Shown here piece after piece: positions 6,536 to 6,584 of a stretch of 6,584 bases of DNA (positions are counted from its first letter, which is position 1; each line of letters opens with the position of its first letter). The DNA lies in NCBI GenBank assembly GCA_902803725.1, contig CADCRD010000193.1:1-6584 (forward strand), in the 5' to 3' direction. This DNA comes from an uncultured Eubacteriales bacterium (GTDB lineage: Bacteria > Bacillota > Clostridia > Peptostreptococcales > Anaerovoracaceae). The position numbers and the translations under genes are program-made. The notes under the pieces were generated by a model that did no database searches, was not told the DNA's origin, and saw nothing but the letters and a program-made list of their open reading frames with translations.

Positions 6536-6584
6536 AAGTTTGAAGACTACAAAGTATTTAGAACCGCCGTTGGCGGAAGATTGC
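6533..6584 (+). CDS. pnp: Polyribonucleotide nucleotidyltransferase (PNPase), 3' partial
   Basis: Only 17 whole codons are present before the window ends, beginning MKFEDYKVFRTAVGGRL. This resembles the usual PNPase N-terminus, where a short polar stretch leads into F-K/R-T-x-x-x-G-R. A strong AGGAGGT (6516-6522) lies ten bases before the ATG. The position directly after rpsO supports the call strongly, because rpsO-pnp is one of the most conserved bacterial gene pairs. PNPase is a phosphorolytic 3'-to-5' exoribonuclease involved in mRNA decay. Catalytic and RNA-binding (KH, S1) domains lie outside the window and cannot be judged. The 182-base gap before it holds the rpsO terminator, only weak promoter-like sequences, and the start-site hairpin. 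Confidence 0.85.
   Translation, partial: MKFEDYKVFRTAVGGRL

Overview
The window looks like a chromosomal segment of an anaerobic Bacillota species, most likely class Clostridia. Three things point there: the very large fused acyl-CoA dehydratase activase/dehydratase-like protein (a family typical of anaerobic Clostridia), the purine-rich Shine-Dalgarno sites with SigA-type promoters, and the close match of all products to low-to-mid-GC Gram-positive versions. Genus cannot be fixed from the sequence. All genes lie on the + strand. There are no tRNA, rRNA, CRISPR or mobile-element signatures.

Layout. Positions 1-3673 hold the 3' part of a giant gene whose start lies upstream: the end of one BadF/HgdC-type ATPase domain, a complete second one, a cysteine-rich linker, a DUF2229-type region and 2-hydroxyacyl-CoA-dehydratase-like modules. 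After a 188-base gap with a near-consensus promoter comes a YebC/PmpR/TACO1 family gene (3862-4587), closed by a strong intrinsic terminator. A 240-base gap with several dyads and an extended -10 promoter leads to alanine racemase alr (4828-5964). A very strong promoter overlaps the alr stop codon and drives rpsO (ribosomal protein S15, 6084-6350), which ends in an intrinsic terminator. The window ends in the first 17 codons of pnp (polynucleotide phosphorylase).

How the genes relate. rpsO-pnp is the classical conserved pair. The other genes look like separately transcribed housekeeping or metabolic units: an ATP-driven low-potential electron-transfer enzyme, a YebC factor, and the racemase that makes D-alanine for peptidoglycan. 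I see no new multigene system.

The most interesting signals are in RNA. The rpsO leader can fold into a stem-loop whose loop is exactly complementary to the rpsO Shine-Dalgarno sequence, a probable S15 autoregulatory pseudoknot that also carries a GU/GC-type pair step. The pnp translation start sits in a perfect 9-bp hairpin that displays the Shine-Dalgarno in the loop and buries the start codon in the stem. At protein level, the alanine racemase lacks the usual carbamylated lysine, and the giant protein has a four-cysteine linker that could hold an extra metal centre.
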